Shown here in pieces: positions 1 through 6,026 of a stretch of 7,235 nucleotides of DNA. The notes under the pieces were generated by a model. That model had not been told where the DNA came from, did not search any database, and saw only the letters and a program-made list of their open reading frames with translations. This stretch comes from Gammaproteobacteria bacterium (GTDB lineage Bacteria > Pseudomonadota > Gammaproteobacteria > SZUA-229). The position numbers and the translations under genes were made by a program. The stretch lies in the NCBI GenBank assembly GCA_021768055.1, contig JAASSE010000048.1:1-7235 (forward strand), in the 5' to 3' direction. Position 1 is the stretch's first letter. Each line of letters begins with the position of its first letter.

Positions 1-318
1 ACTGAGAAACATTCCTATATGTCCTTTTGGTGGCAGATCACGCCAGAAACGCCAGAATTCAGGGCGTTCACGTTCGTCTTCAGTTGGTTTGTCATAGGCT
101 CTTGTTCTGAGCCAGCGAGGGTCCATCCATTCATTAAGGAGATTTACGGTTTCGCCCTTGCCAGCGCCATTGACACCTGCAAACACTAAAATGACAGGAA
201 ATTTTTTCAGTTTCAGCAATTGCTGCTGTGCATCAAGCAGTTCCCGTCGAAGCAGGGGTTCCTTTTCCTTGAATTCCCGTTTCGGAATACTCTGACCCAG
301 TTCCGCTGTTCTAAACAT
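1..318 (-). CDS. pap: Polyphosphate:AMP phosphotransferase (PPK2 class II), N-terminal part only
   Basis: The first 106 codons are visible; the gene runs off the left edge and lacks its C-terminal part. The protein begins MFRTAELGQSIPK and has a P-loop (G48-VNGAGKGE-T57) followed by NLLNEWMDPRW. A D/E/R-rich stretch (about residues 75-86) and FWRFWRDLPPKGHIGMF come next. This order is typical of the PPK2 superfamily, and the opening MF..AELG plus NEWMDPR is typical of the two-domain Pap enzymes of gammaproteobacteria (around 500 residues). Known family role: cytoplasmic transfer of phosphate from polyphosphate to AMP, giving ADP. The ATG at 318 is preceded by CGGGG about six bases upstream, a passable ribosome binding site. 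It is divergent from the ATP-cone kinase gene across 116 bases. The family call is secure; whether this is class II with two PPK2 domains cannot be confirmed because the rest is missing. Confidence 0.9.
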   Translation of the reverse strand, partial: MFRTAELGQSIPKREFKEKEPLLRRELLDAQQQLLKLKKFPVILVFAGVNGAGKGETVNLLNEWMDPRWLRTRAYDKPTEDERERPEFWRFWRDLPPKGHIGMFLS

Positions 319-434
319 ACCAACCCCGTTATTAATCTGTGTTAACGGTATTACTGTTTATAGTAAACCTATACTGTATATAATAGAACCCGGTAGTTCC
401 TGTATAAACAAAAGCTCTCTGGAACAGAGTCACA
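319..434. promoter_or_regulatory. Divergent promoter region between pap and the ATP-cone kinase
   Basis: This AT-rich 116-base spacer should hold promoters for both divergent genes. On the plus strand a perfect TATAAT lies at 379-384, about 50 bases before the kinase ATG, but no good -35 box sits 16-18 bases upstream, which hints at activator dependence. TACTGTTTATA (352-362) recurs as TACTGTATATA (372-382), 10 of 11 identical and offset by exactly 20 bases, close to two helical turns. A dyad GTTTA-TAG-TAAAC lies at 356-368 and TTACT/AGTAA at 351-366. A weak minus-strand -10 (TACTAT) overlaps the same dyad. The regulatory role and any factor are inferred. Confidence 0.4.
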
Positions 435-1628
435 ATGTCAAAAATTCTGGTTGAAAACCCTGAAGAACAGACCAAGGTGCCATTTTTAAGAGGCATTCTC
501 ATTCGGTCTCTACAGGATTCGGGCCTGAACTTTGACGAAGCCCTTGAATTAGCGACCACCATCAGGACGGAACTGAACGGTGTTTCCGTCATTACAACAG
601 GTGATCTGCGCGACAGGGTTATAGAAAAACTGGAAGGTTTATCAAGAGCTGAGCTGGTATCACGCTACGAAGGACGGAAACTGCCCGTCATTATCCAGGT
701 TGAGTCCAATGATGGTCAGTTTTCGGAATTTTCCCCCTCGGAATATCGCACGTGCCTGGAAACAATCGGTCTGAAGGCCGATGAAGCCATGTCCATTGTC
801 GAGATAGTGAGTGTGCATTTGCTTAAAAAGGGAGCTGGCAATATTCCGTCCAGTTATATTGCCTATTTCACCTACCGCCTGTTGCGCAAATCCAAGGAAT
901 TCGGTCCGGCAGTGGCCCGTCGCTGGCTCGTCTGGCGTGACTTTGTCAACAGCGGCAAGCCACTGGTGTTCCTCATCGGAGGTACTGCCGGATGTGGCAA
1001 AAGCACTACCGCGACCAACCTGGCAAGCCGCCTCGACATTGTGCGTACTCAGTCTACGGATATGCTGCGTGAAGTCATGCGCTCGATGATTCCCAAGCAC
1101 CTGCAGCCTATGCTGCACACTTCGTCATATACCGCATGGGAAGAAATGCCCCACAGCGATAACAATAATATTAGCCAGGAAGAACTTCTGATTAACGGTT
1201 ATTGTGCACAGGCAGACCTGCTATCAGTTGCCATCAAAGCAGTGATACAGCGCGGCTTGCACGAAAATGTTTCACTGATACTCGAGGGTGTTCATGTTCA
1301 TCCAGCTTATGCCAATAAGCTTGTCGATAGTGAACATGTTGTTGTCGTACCGATAATGCTGGGTGTTATCAAGAAAAAGAAATTACAGCGAAGAATTACA
1401 GGGCGCAGTACACGTGTTCCGCAACGGCGCGCTGCAAAATATCTCGAGCATTTTGACAGTATCTGGGGGCTCCAAACTTACCTGCTTTCAGAGGCTGATA
1501 AAGCGAACATTCCTATCATCGTCAATGACAGCAGGGAAGATGTATTCAGGGAGATAATGCTGACAACCATCGAAAAACTTTCTGAAAACTTTGATAAAAC
1601 ACCTGAACAGGTGTTCGGCGAGCAGTGA
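435..1628 (+). CDS. 2-phosphoglycerate kinase-like P-loop kinase with tandem ATP-cone domains
   Basis: The 397-residue protein has three parts. An ATP-cone-like domain covers about residues 3-79 (ILVENPEEQTKVPF, RSLQDSGL, DEALELA). A second covers about 85-168 (VESNDGQFSEFSPSEY, IGLKADEAMSI, then ARRWLVWRDF). The kinase domain covers 176-397. The kinase has a Walker A motif (G183-TAGCGK-S190), then TQSTDMLREVMR, a HTSSYTAWE segment, ILEGVHVHP, a basic lid-like stretch (RRITGRSTR) and AAKYLEHFDSIWGLQTYL with a final IPIIVND. This series matches the archaeal 2-phosphoglycerate kinase family, which makes 2,3-diphosphoglycerate for cyclic 2,3-diphosphoglycerate in methanogens. Those enzymes are about 300 residues with one cone, so this protein is about 90 longer. 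ATP-cones bind ATP or dATP and regulate the attached enzyme. It is cytoplasmic, with no signal peptide. The bacterial substrate is unknown; 2-phosphoglycerate is only a family-based guess. ATG 435 has only a weak purine-rich GGAACAGAG upstream. Confidence 0.8.
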   Translation: MSKILVENPEEQTKVPFLRGILIRSLQDSGLNFDEALELATTIRTELNGVSVITTGDLRDRVIEKLEGLSRAELVSRYEGRKLPVIIQVESNDGQFSEFSPSEYRTCLETIGLKADEAMSIVEIVSVHLLKKGAGNIPSSYIAYFTYRLLRKSKEFGPAVARRWLVWRDFVNSGKPLVFLIGGTAGCGKSTTATNLASRLDIVRTQSTDMLREVMRSMIPKHLQPMLHTSSYTAWEEMPHSDNNNISQEELLINGYCAQADLLSVAIKAVIQRGLHENVSLILEGVHVHPAYANKLVDSEHVVVVPIMLGVIKKKKLQRRITGRSTRVPQRRAAKYLEHFDSIWGLQTYLLSEADKANIPIIVNDSREDVFREIMLTTIEKLSENFDKTPEQVFGEQ

Positions 1629-1631
1629 TGC

Positions 1632-1671
1632 GTTGCAGCGCAACCCTCCTATGAGTCAGCGGCAAGGCTGA
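1632..1671. terminator. Possible weak hairpins between convergent genes
   Basis: Two short inverted repeats lie in the 43-base gap between the kinase stop and the phosphatase stop. They are GTTGC-AGC-GCAAC (1632-1644) and TCAGC-GGCAAG-GCTGA (1656-1671), the second extendable by a G-U and an A-T pair. Neither is followed by a T-run on either strand, so they are not convincing intrinsic terminators. They may block 3' decay or be chance. Confidence 0.2.
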
Positions 1672-2199
1672 TTAATCACCCTCATTTATATCGGGAAGGT
1701 CACGCGGGCGCACTAACTGTTTCAGCGTTGCAGATCCGCGTTCCAGCTTCTGCCATTTATTTGGCATTTCGAGCACAGCCAATGCGGCTGTCGGCAGCAA
1801 TTTGCCATCATCAGGCACTTCGAACTGGCCGCCTGCCAGGTAATATAATAAATCTTCCATCCCCGGATTATGTCCGACCATCATCACGCATTCCGCCTGC
1901 TCGGGGCATTCTGCAAGCACATAAAGCAACTCATCAGGTGTCGCCAGGTATATGTGCTTTTCCTTGAGAATACGTGATTTTTTAATGCGCAATGCTTTGC
2001 TGACTGCTTCTGCAGTAGTAATTGCCCGATTGGCAGGCGAGGAGACGATGAAATCAGGGATTAACTTATTGTCTTTAAGCCATTTACCTATTTGTCTGGC
2101 AGCTTTAAACCCACGTTTTTTCAAAGGGCGGTTAAAATCATCATCGTCGGTGTCCCAGTCCGATTTGCCGTGTCGTAATAGCAAGAGCATTCGAGACAT
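1672..2199 (-). CDS. sixA: SixA-family phosphohistidine phosphatase
   Basis: The 175-residue protein belongs to the histidine phosphatase (phosphoglycerate mutase-like) superfamily. It has the catalytic RHG motif at the N-terminus (LLLLRHGKSDW, H10), NRPLKKRGFKAA, SSPANRAITTAE with phosphate-binding R58, and VGHNPGMEDL with the second active-site H110. Length and motif order fit the SixA/COG2062 group, cytoplasmic enzymes that remove phosphate from phosphohistidine in HPt or PTS-type proteins. The actual substrate here is unknown. The frame is open back to 2280, but that part overlaps the end of the upstream gene. I chose ATG 2199 because AAGGA sits six bases upstream (2206-2210) and because the family starts a few residues before RHG. 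It follows the outer-membrane protein gene by 16 bases, so the two are likely co-transcribed. It converges on the kinase gene. Confidence 0.85.
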   Translation of the reverse strand: MSRMLLLLRHGKSDWDTDDDDFNRPLKKRGFKAARQIGKWLKDNKLIPDFIVSSPANRAITTAEAVSKALRIKKSRILKEKHIYLATPDELLYVLAECPEQAECVMMVGHNPGMEDLLYYLAGGQFEVPDDGKLLPTAALAVLEMPNKWQKLERGSATLKQLVRPRDLPDINEGD

Positions 2200-2215
2200 A
2201 ACCAATCCTTCCCTC

Positions 2216-3088
2216 TCAGAAAAACGGCGCCCCAAACACCAGGCGGTAAATTTCGGTATTACTGGTAAACTGTATGCCAAAACCCAGTCTTGAATTGTCC
2301 GGTAACCATTTGTGCTCGGGTAGACTAACAGTAAAACCGATTTCGTTTTTATTTTCCAGCGTAATTGGGTTATCCAGTATTTTCAGCAAGACCAGCTCCT
2401 TTAGATAGTAGTAGTTCATGTAATATAAACTTACATCTATATGCGAACCGTGAATGATGGTATCCGTCGGTATATTATAATCAAGACCTGTTTCGAAAAC
2501 TGCAAAATTGGAATCACTGCTGCTTTCAAAATCTGACTCATCGGCGAACAAAAGACGGTTGCCAAGCGTTAATCGATTCCTGTCAAAATCAAACGTTGCA
2601 TAGCTTTTCACGCCTGCAGCCAGTATCCTGATATTCCGGTTATTCAAAACATCTCTGGCAACGCCAAGATCGAAAAACGGAATCAATGTCCAGTTATGCA
2701 TCACTGGGTAATGGTACTCTATGCCCGGTATCACGCTTAGAGTGCCGACATCATTAAGATCTGGCACCGTACCATCACTAATTTCATCAAAGTTGGTTAC
2801 CCCCACGGTGATTGGATAATTTAATACCCAGCCGGGATCATTGCTGGTCATGGGTCTTAACGTGGTAGACAGCGGGATGCTGAGTATGAATACGACACCA
2901 TCGCTCGTGGCGTAAAAACCCGTGCCAAGGTAGTTGGCAAAAGCGAAGTTTGTCAGCTCAACATCAGTTTTTTTGTCAGCGTGAACTGCTGCCGTAGTAC
3001 ACAGTTGCAGAAGCAGGTAAATTAATACCAGCCTGATTCGAGCGAATACGGACACAACAGGACTGGATTGTCGAAGTGTTGGGTACAT
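2216..3088 (-). CDS. Putative outer-membrane beta-barrel protein, unassigned function
   Basis: From ATG 3088 this gives 290 residues. A long n-region with three Arg precedes a hydrophobic core (LVLIYLLLQL) and a likely signal peptidase I site after TAAVHA, so the protein is exported. The mature part has alternating aromatic/polar segments typical of beta strands (YHYPVMHNWTLIPFFDLGVA, LTLGNRLLFAD, VSLYYMNYYYL, LGFGIQF). It ends RLVFGAPFF; a terminal Phe is the usual signal for barrel assembly in the outer membrane. The pattern reminds me of the 'solitary outer membrane autotransporter-like beta-barrel' family, from memory and unverified. No passenger domain is present. The start is uncertain: the frame is open to a TTG at 3127 without a ribosome site, and ATG 3088 has only GGAA too far upstream. 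It is first in a pair with sixA and divergent from the M16 peptidase. Confidence 0.7.
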   Translation of the reverse strand: MYPTLRQSSPVVSVFARIRLVLIYLLLQLCTTAAVHADKKTDVELTNFAFANYLGTGFYATSDGVVFILSIPLSTTLRPMTSNDPGWVLNYPITVGVTNFDEISDGTVPDLNDVGTLSVIPGIEYHYPVMHNWTLIPFFDLGVARDVLNNRNIRILAAGVKSYATFDFDRNRLTLGNRLLFADESDFESSSDSNFAVFETGLDYNIPTDTIIHGSHIDVSLYYMNYYYLKELVLLKILDNPITLENKNEIGFTVSLPEHKWLPDNSRLGFGIQFTSNTEIYRLVFGAPFF

Positions 3089-3185
3089 CAAACATTTATA
3101 GGTTCCATTTGCTCGAAATTGTGTCAATATCTGTTTGATTTCACAAGTATCACAACAGGACTATTGCTGGGAACAGTTACAGGAA
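3089..3185. promoter_or_regulatory. Divergent spacer between barrel protein and M16 peptidase genes
   Basis: This 97-base gap must contain promoters for both divergent units. On the minus strand a perfect TTGACA lies at 3122-3127, and TATAAA follows after 21 bases, too far for a standard sigma-70 promoter. On the plus strand GGGAAC (3168-3173) could serve as a distant ribosome site for ATG 3186. AGGA at 3181-3184 is too close to that ATG to act alone. No operator can be named. Confidence 0.3.
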
Positions 3186-4643
3186 ATGTCAATAAGACTG
3201 AATAACAAACTGGTGCTCATGCTGGCGATACTGCTCGTTTCGGTAACGACTCAGGCCAGCGAATACAGCCCCCCGGGTTTATATGATGTCGAAAGCATAA
3301 CGCTTGATAACGGTCTAGATGTCATCATGAAGCCAAGGGAAGGGGCCCATACCTTTTCGATACGGCTCTGGGTCGGCCTGGGTATGCAGGATTATCCGTG
3401 TGAACAACAGGAAACACCGCATTTTTTGGAACACCTGTTGTTTACTGGCACCTCAAAGCATACTGAAGCAGAGCTGGAACACATGGTTGCAGATCACGGA
3501 GGTAGCTGGAACGCGGCTACCAGCGATGAAAATACTGTCTACGAAATGGACATCTACAGCAAACACGCCGAGTTTGCCGTCAACATACTCCATGAAATAC
3601 TCACCGACTCGACAATTTCTGAAGAGAACGTCGAAACATCACGCGACATCATACACCGTGAAAGCGGCGGCAAACCTTCAAAAATACGGCAATGGTTCAG
3701 GCTAAGCGGATTTGGCGTAAACGGCACCGAAAAAGCGGCACTTCAGTTATTGCCCGGCATTGATTACGTTTGTGAAGGATATGTTACGGCTGAAGGCATC
3801 ACCCGTGATGATATTCTGCAGGCCTATAATACCTACTATGTGCCCGGAAACATGGCACTGATCGTAGTTGGCGACTTCGACCCGGACACGATGATCGGTT
3901 ATATTAACAACACGTTTGGCGCCATACCCGAAAGCACAATCCCTGACAGGAACCTGCCAGTACCAGGAAAAGCGACCAGTTACGAACCGACAACAGGCAC
4001 CATGTCGCCATTACTCAGCGATGATGCCGCCATTGGCATTCTCTATCGTTTGCCCGGCTACTGGTCTGACGACCATTTCACCATCATGCTGATCGAGCAA
4101 TACCTGCAATTCAGGTTGAGCGAAGTCATCCGTATCGAAAGGGGGCTTTCCTATGCACCCGGTGCCTGGCGCTTTGCCACCAGCAAATTCGGGTTATTCA
4201 GCGTTTTTGCAGATGTCAACCTGGATGATATCGATAAGACCATGTCATTGACCAAGTCAGAAATTCAAAAACTTGTCGATGAACCGATGGACGAAGAGCT
4301 GCTGGAGAAGTCGAAGATGAAGATTCTGCTACAGAACGTGCAGGGCTACGAGTCGAACGCCGCATTCGCGAACTATTACGTAACTCAATATGCCATATTC
4401 AGAGAAAGGCGAGTTTTCGAAAATGTAGAAGACAGCTTTGAAGCTTTAACCAGTGAAGATGTCTCCAGGGTGGCCAATGAATATTTCACCGAGGACAAGG
4501 GCGTCGTCTTCTACGAAACTCCAACATTGACGTTTACACAGTTCTATATCCTGTTAATAATTATTGTATTGGCGGTCGTCGTTGTCGTGATACGGTTTTA
4601 CCTGCATGCACGGTCACGTTTGATTACCGGCAAGAAAGAATAA
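3186..4643 (+). CDS. Membrane-anchored M16 family (pitrilysin-type) zinc metallopeptidase
   Basis: From ATG 3186 the protein has 485 residues. A signal peptide comes first (MSIRLNNK, hydrophobic LVLMLAILLVSV, TTQAS). The M16 catalytic domain carries the inverted zinc motif H79-FLE-H83 in PHFLEHLLFTGT, and the third zinc ligand E159 (IIHRES) lies 75 residues after H83, the classic spacing. GGSWNAATSDENTVYEM also fits the family. A second M16-type domain includes IERGLSYAPGAW (R319, Y323), matching the conserved RGLAY substrate-binding patch. A transmembrane helix (about 453-473) is followed by a basic tail (RFYLHARSRLITGKK), implying a periplasmic protease anchored in the inner membrane. The zinc ligands are intact, so activity is expected; the substrate is unknown. 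The frame opens earlier at TTG 3135, but ATG 3186 gives a normal signal peptide. mltF follows after 3 bases. Confidence 0.85.
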   Translation: MSIRLNNKLVLMLAILLVSVTTQASEYSPPGLYDVESITLDNGLDVIMKPREGAHTFSIRLWVGLGMQDYPCEQQETPHFLEHLLFTGTSKHTEAELEHMVADHGGSWNAATSDENTVYEMDIYSKHAEFAVNILHEILTDSTISEENVETSRDIIHRESGGKPSKIRQWFRLSGFGVNGTEKAALQLLPGIDYVCEGYVTAEGITRDDILQAYNTYYVPGNMALIVVGDFDPDTMIGYINNTFGAIPESTIPDRNLPVPGKATSYEPTTGTMSPLLSDDAAIGILYRLPGYWSDDHFTIMLIEQYLQFRLSEVIRIERGLSYAPGAWRFATSKFGLFSVFADVNLDDIDKTMSLTKSEIQKLVDEPMDEELLEKSKMKILLQNVQGYESNAAFANYYVTQYAIFRERRVFENVEDSFEALTSEDVSRVANEYFTEDKGVVFYETPTLTFTQFYILLIIIVLAVVVVVIRFYLHARSRLITGKKE

Positions 4644-4646
4644 AAC

Positions 4647-6023
4647 ATGTATCAGACCCTGATTCTGATCTTAATCCTTGCTATCACTGCCGGCTGCAGC
4701 AGTGAGCCTGAAGAAGAAAAAAGAAAAGATTTACTTGATCGCATCCTCGAACGGGGCGAGCTGATTGTACTGACGACAAACCAGCCAACGACATATTACA
4801 TAGACCGAGATGGTAATGAAGCAGGCCCGGAATATGATCTGACCCGATCATTTGCACAGAGCCTGGGCGTTAAAACCAGGTATATCACCCATGATTCAGT
4901 GGACGCACTGATTGAGGCACTTATCATGGAACAAGGCGATATAGCAGCAGCCGGCATGACAGCAACAACTGAAAGAGCCAGGCAGTTTGATTTTGGCCCG
5001 AGTTACATGGATGTTAGTGAATATCTCGTCTGTCACCGCGAAGGTCGTTTTGTTGAAAATGCCGATGATTTAAAAGGTCTTGAGATCGTCGTCCCAGTGT
5101 CGACAAGCTATACAGCAACGTTACACAAGGAATATCCTCATATCGACTGGACTCATGACGATAACCTGTTAACACCTGCATTGTTGCAAAAAGTCCGAAA
5201 AAGGGAAATTGAATGCACCGTCAGTGACTCAACAATATTTGATATCAACCGGCGTTACTATCCGGAAATATCGGTCAAGTACACACTGCTCAAGGGCTCA
5301 AAACTTTCATGGATGTATCAGAAAAGCAATCCACGCTTGACCGCGGCTATCAGCAAATGGCTGGCCGAGATGAAGGCAACTGGTCACTATGACCAATATA
5401 TTGAAAAGTATTATGGCCACATCGACGTATTTGATTATGTCGATGTGCAGAAATTCAAGCGCCGTATCAGCGAGAGATTACCGAAATACAAGGATATGTT
5501 TATACAAGCGGCAAAAGAAAACAACATTTCGCCGGCTTTACTGGCCGCACAAAGCTACCAGGAATCCCACTGGAACAGAAACGCAAAAAGCCCAACAGGT
5601 GTACGTGGCATCATGATGCTGACACAACCGGTGGCCAAGTCATTGGGTGTAACCAGCCGGCTGGACGCAAAACAGAATATTTTTGCCGGCGCAAAGTATC
5701 ACGCAAAAATGAAAAATCTGCTGAGTGATGAAATCACCGAGCCGGATCGCACCTGGTTTGCATTGGCTTCTTATAACGTCGGCCGGGGACATTTCAGAGA
5801 TGCGCAGGCACTTGCAAGAAAGCTGGGCAAGAATCCGTATTTATGGATTGATATGAAAGAAGTGTTGCCGTTACTGAGTGAGAAGAAATATTACAAGGAC
5901 ACGAACTATGGATATGCCCGGGGGACAGAACCAGTTACCTATGTAACACGTATCCGTGATTACGAAGATATCCTGGTGCAGTATTTCACGGCAAACGATT
6001 CAGATAGCAAGATTGTTAAATAA
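4647..6023 (+). CDS. mltF: MltF-type membrane-bound lytic murein transglycosylase (SBP domain plus SLT domain)
   Basis: The 458-residue protein starts with a lipoprotein signal ending LAITAG-C17-SSE. Ser at +2 suggests Lol sorting to the outer membrane. Residues about 32-265 form a periplasmic solute-binding family 3 domain (GELIVLTTNQPTTYY, GPEYDLTRSFAQSLGV, AAAGMTATTERA). Residues about 280-440 form the lytic transglycosylase domain: QSYQESHW with catalytic E306, SPTGVRGIMMLT, FAGAKYH, FALASYNVGRGH (375-382), NYGYARGTEPVTYV. Family role: non-hydrolytic cleavage of the glycan strand giving 1,6-anhydromuropeptides; in MltF proteins the solute-binding domain senses muropeptide-like ligands and modulates activity. 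It is somewhat shorter than E. coli MltF (about 520 residues). Its ATG lies 3 bases after the peptidase stop, and the purine-rich AAGAAAGAA at that gene's end can serve as its ribosome site, so translational coupling is likely. Confidence 0.93.
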   Translation: MYQTLILILILAITAGCSSEPEEEKRKDLLDRILERGELIVLTTNQPTTYYIDRDGNEAGPEYDLTRSFAQSLGVKTRYITHDSVDALIEALIMEQGDIAAAGMTATTERARQFDFGPSYMDVSEYLVCHREGRFVENADDLKGLEIVVPVSTSYTATLHKEYPHIDWTHDDNLLTPALLQKVRKREIECTVSDSTIFDINRRYYPEISVKYTLLKGSKLSWMYQKSNPRLTAAISKWLAEMKATGHYDQYIEKYYGHIDVFDYVDVQKFKRRISERLPKYKDMFIQAAKENNISPALLAAQSYQESHWNRNAKSPTGVRGIMMLTQPVAKSLGVTSRLDAKQNIFAGAKYHAKMKNLLSDEITEPDRTWFALASYNVGRGHFRDAQALARKLGKNPYLWIDMKEVLPLLSEKKYYKDTNYGYARGTEPVTYVTRIRDYEDILVQYFTANDSDSKIVK

Positions 6024-6026
6024 TTA
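6021..6026. other. Back-to-back stop codons of convergent genes (TAATTA)
   Basis: The TAA ending mltF (6021-6023) is followed directly by TTA, the complement of the TAA ending the propeller gene (6024-6026). The two genes meet with no intergenic base. No terminator can fit between them, so each transcript must end inside the other gene. Confidence 0.9.

Noticed and set aside
375..390. LexA-type operator (CTGT-N8-ACAG)
   Set aside because: The left half CTGT is present, but the right half reads GAAC instead of ACAG.
332..592. 86-codon minus-strand frame across the pap/kinase spacer
   Set aside because: It overlaps the kinase N-terminus and the promoter region, and shows no family features.
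660..1118. 152-codon open frame antisense to the ATP-cone kinase
   Set aside because: It lies wholly inside a gene with clear domain motifs, has no recognisable domain or ribosome site, and its composition is what reverse-complement codons would give.
2200..2280. 27-residue N-terminal extension of the SixA-like protein
   Set aside because: It overlaps the barrel gene's end, and a proper AAGGA ribosome site precedes the internal ATG at 2199.
3119..3146. TTGTG...CACAA inverted repeat as a CRP-like site
   Set aside because: The half-sites are 18 bases apart rather than about six to eight, so they do not form a normal operator.
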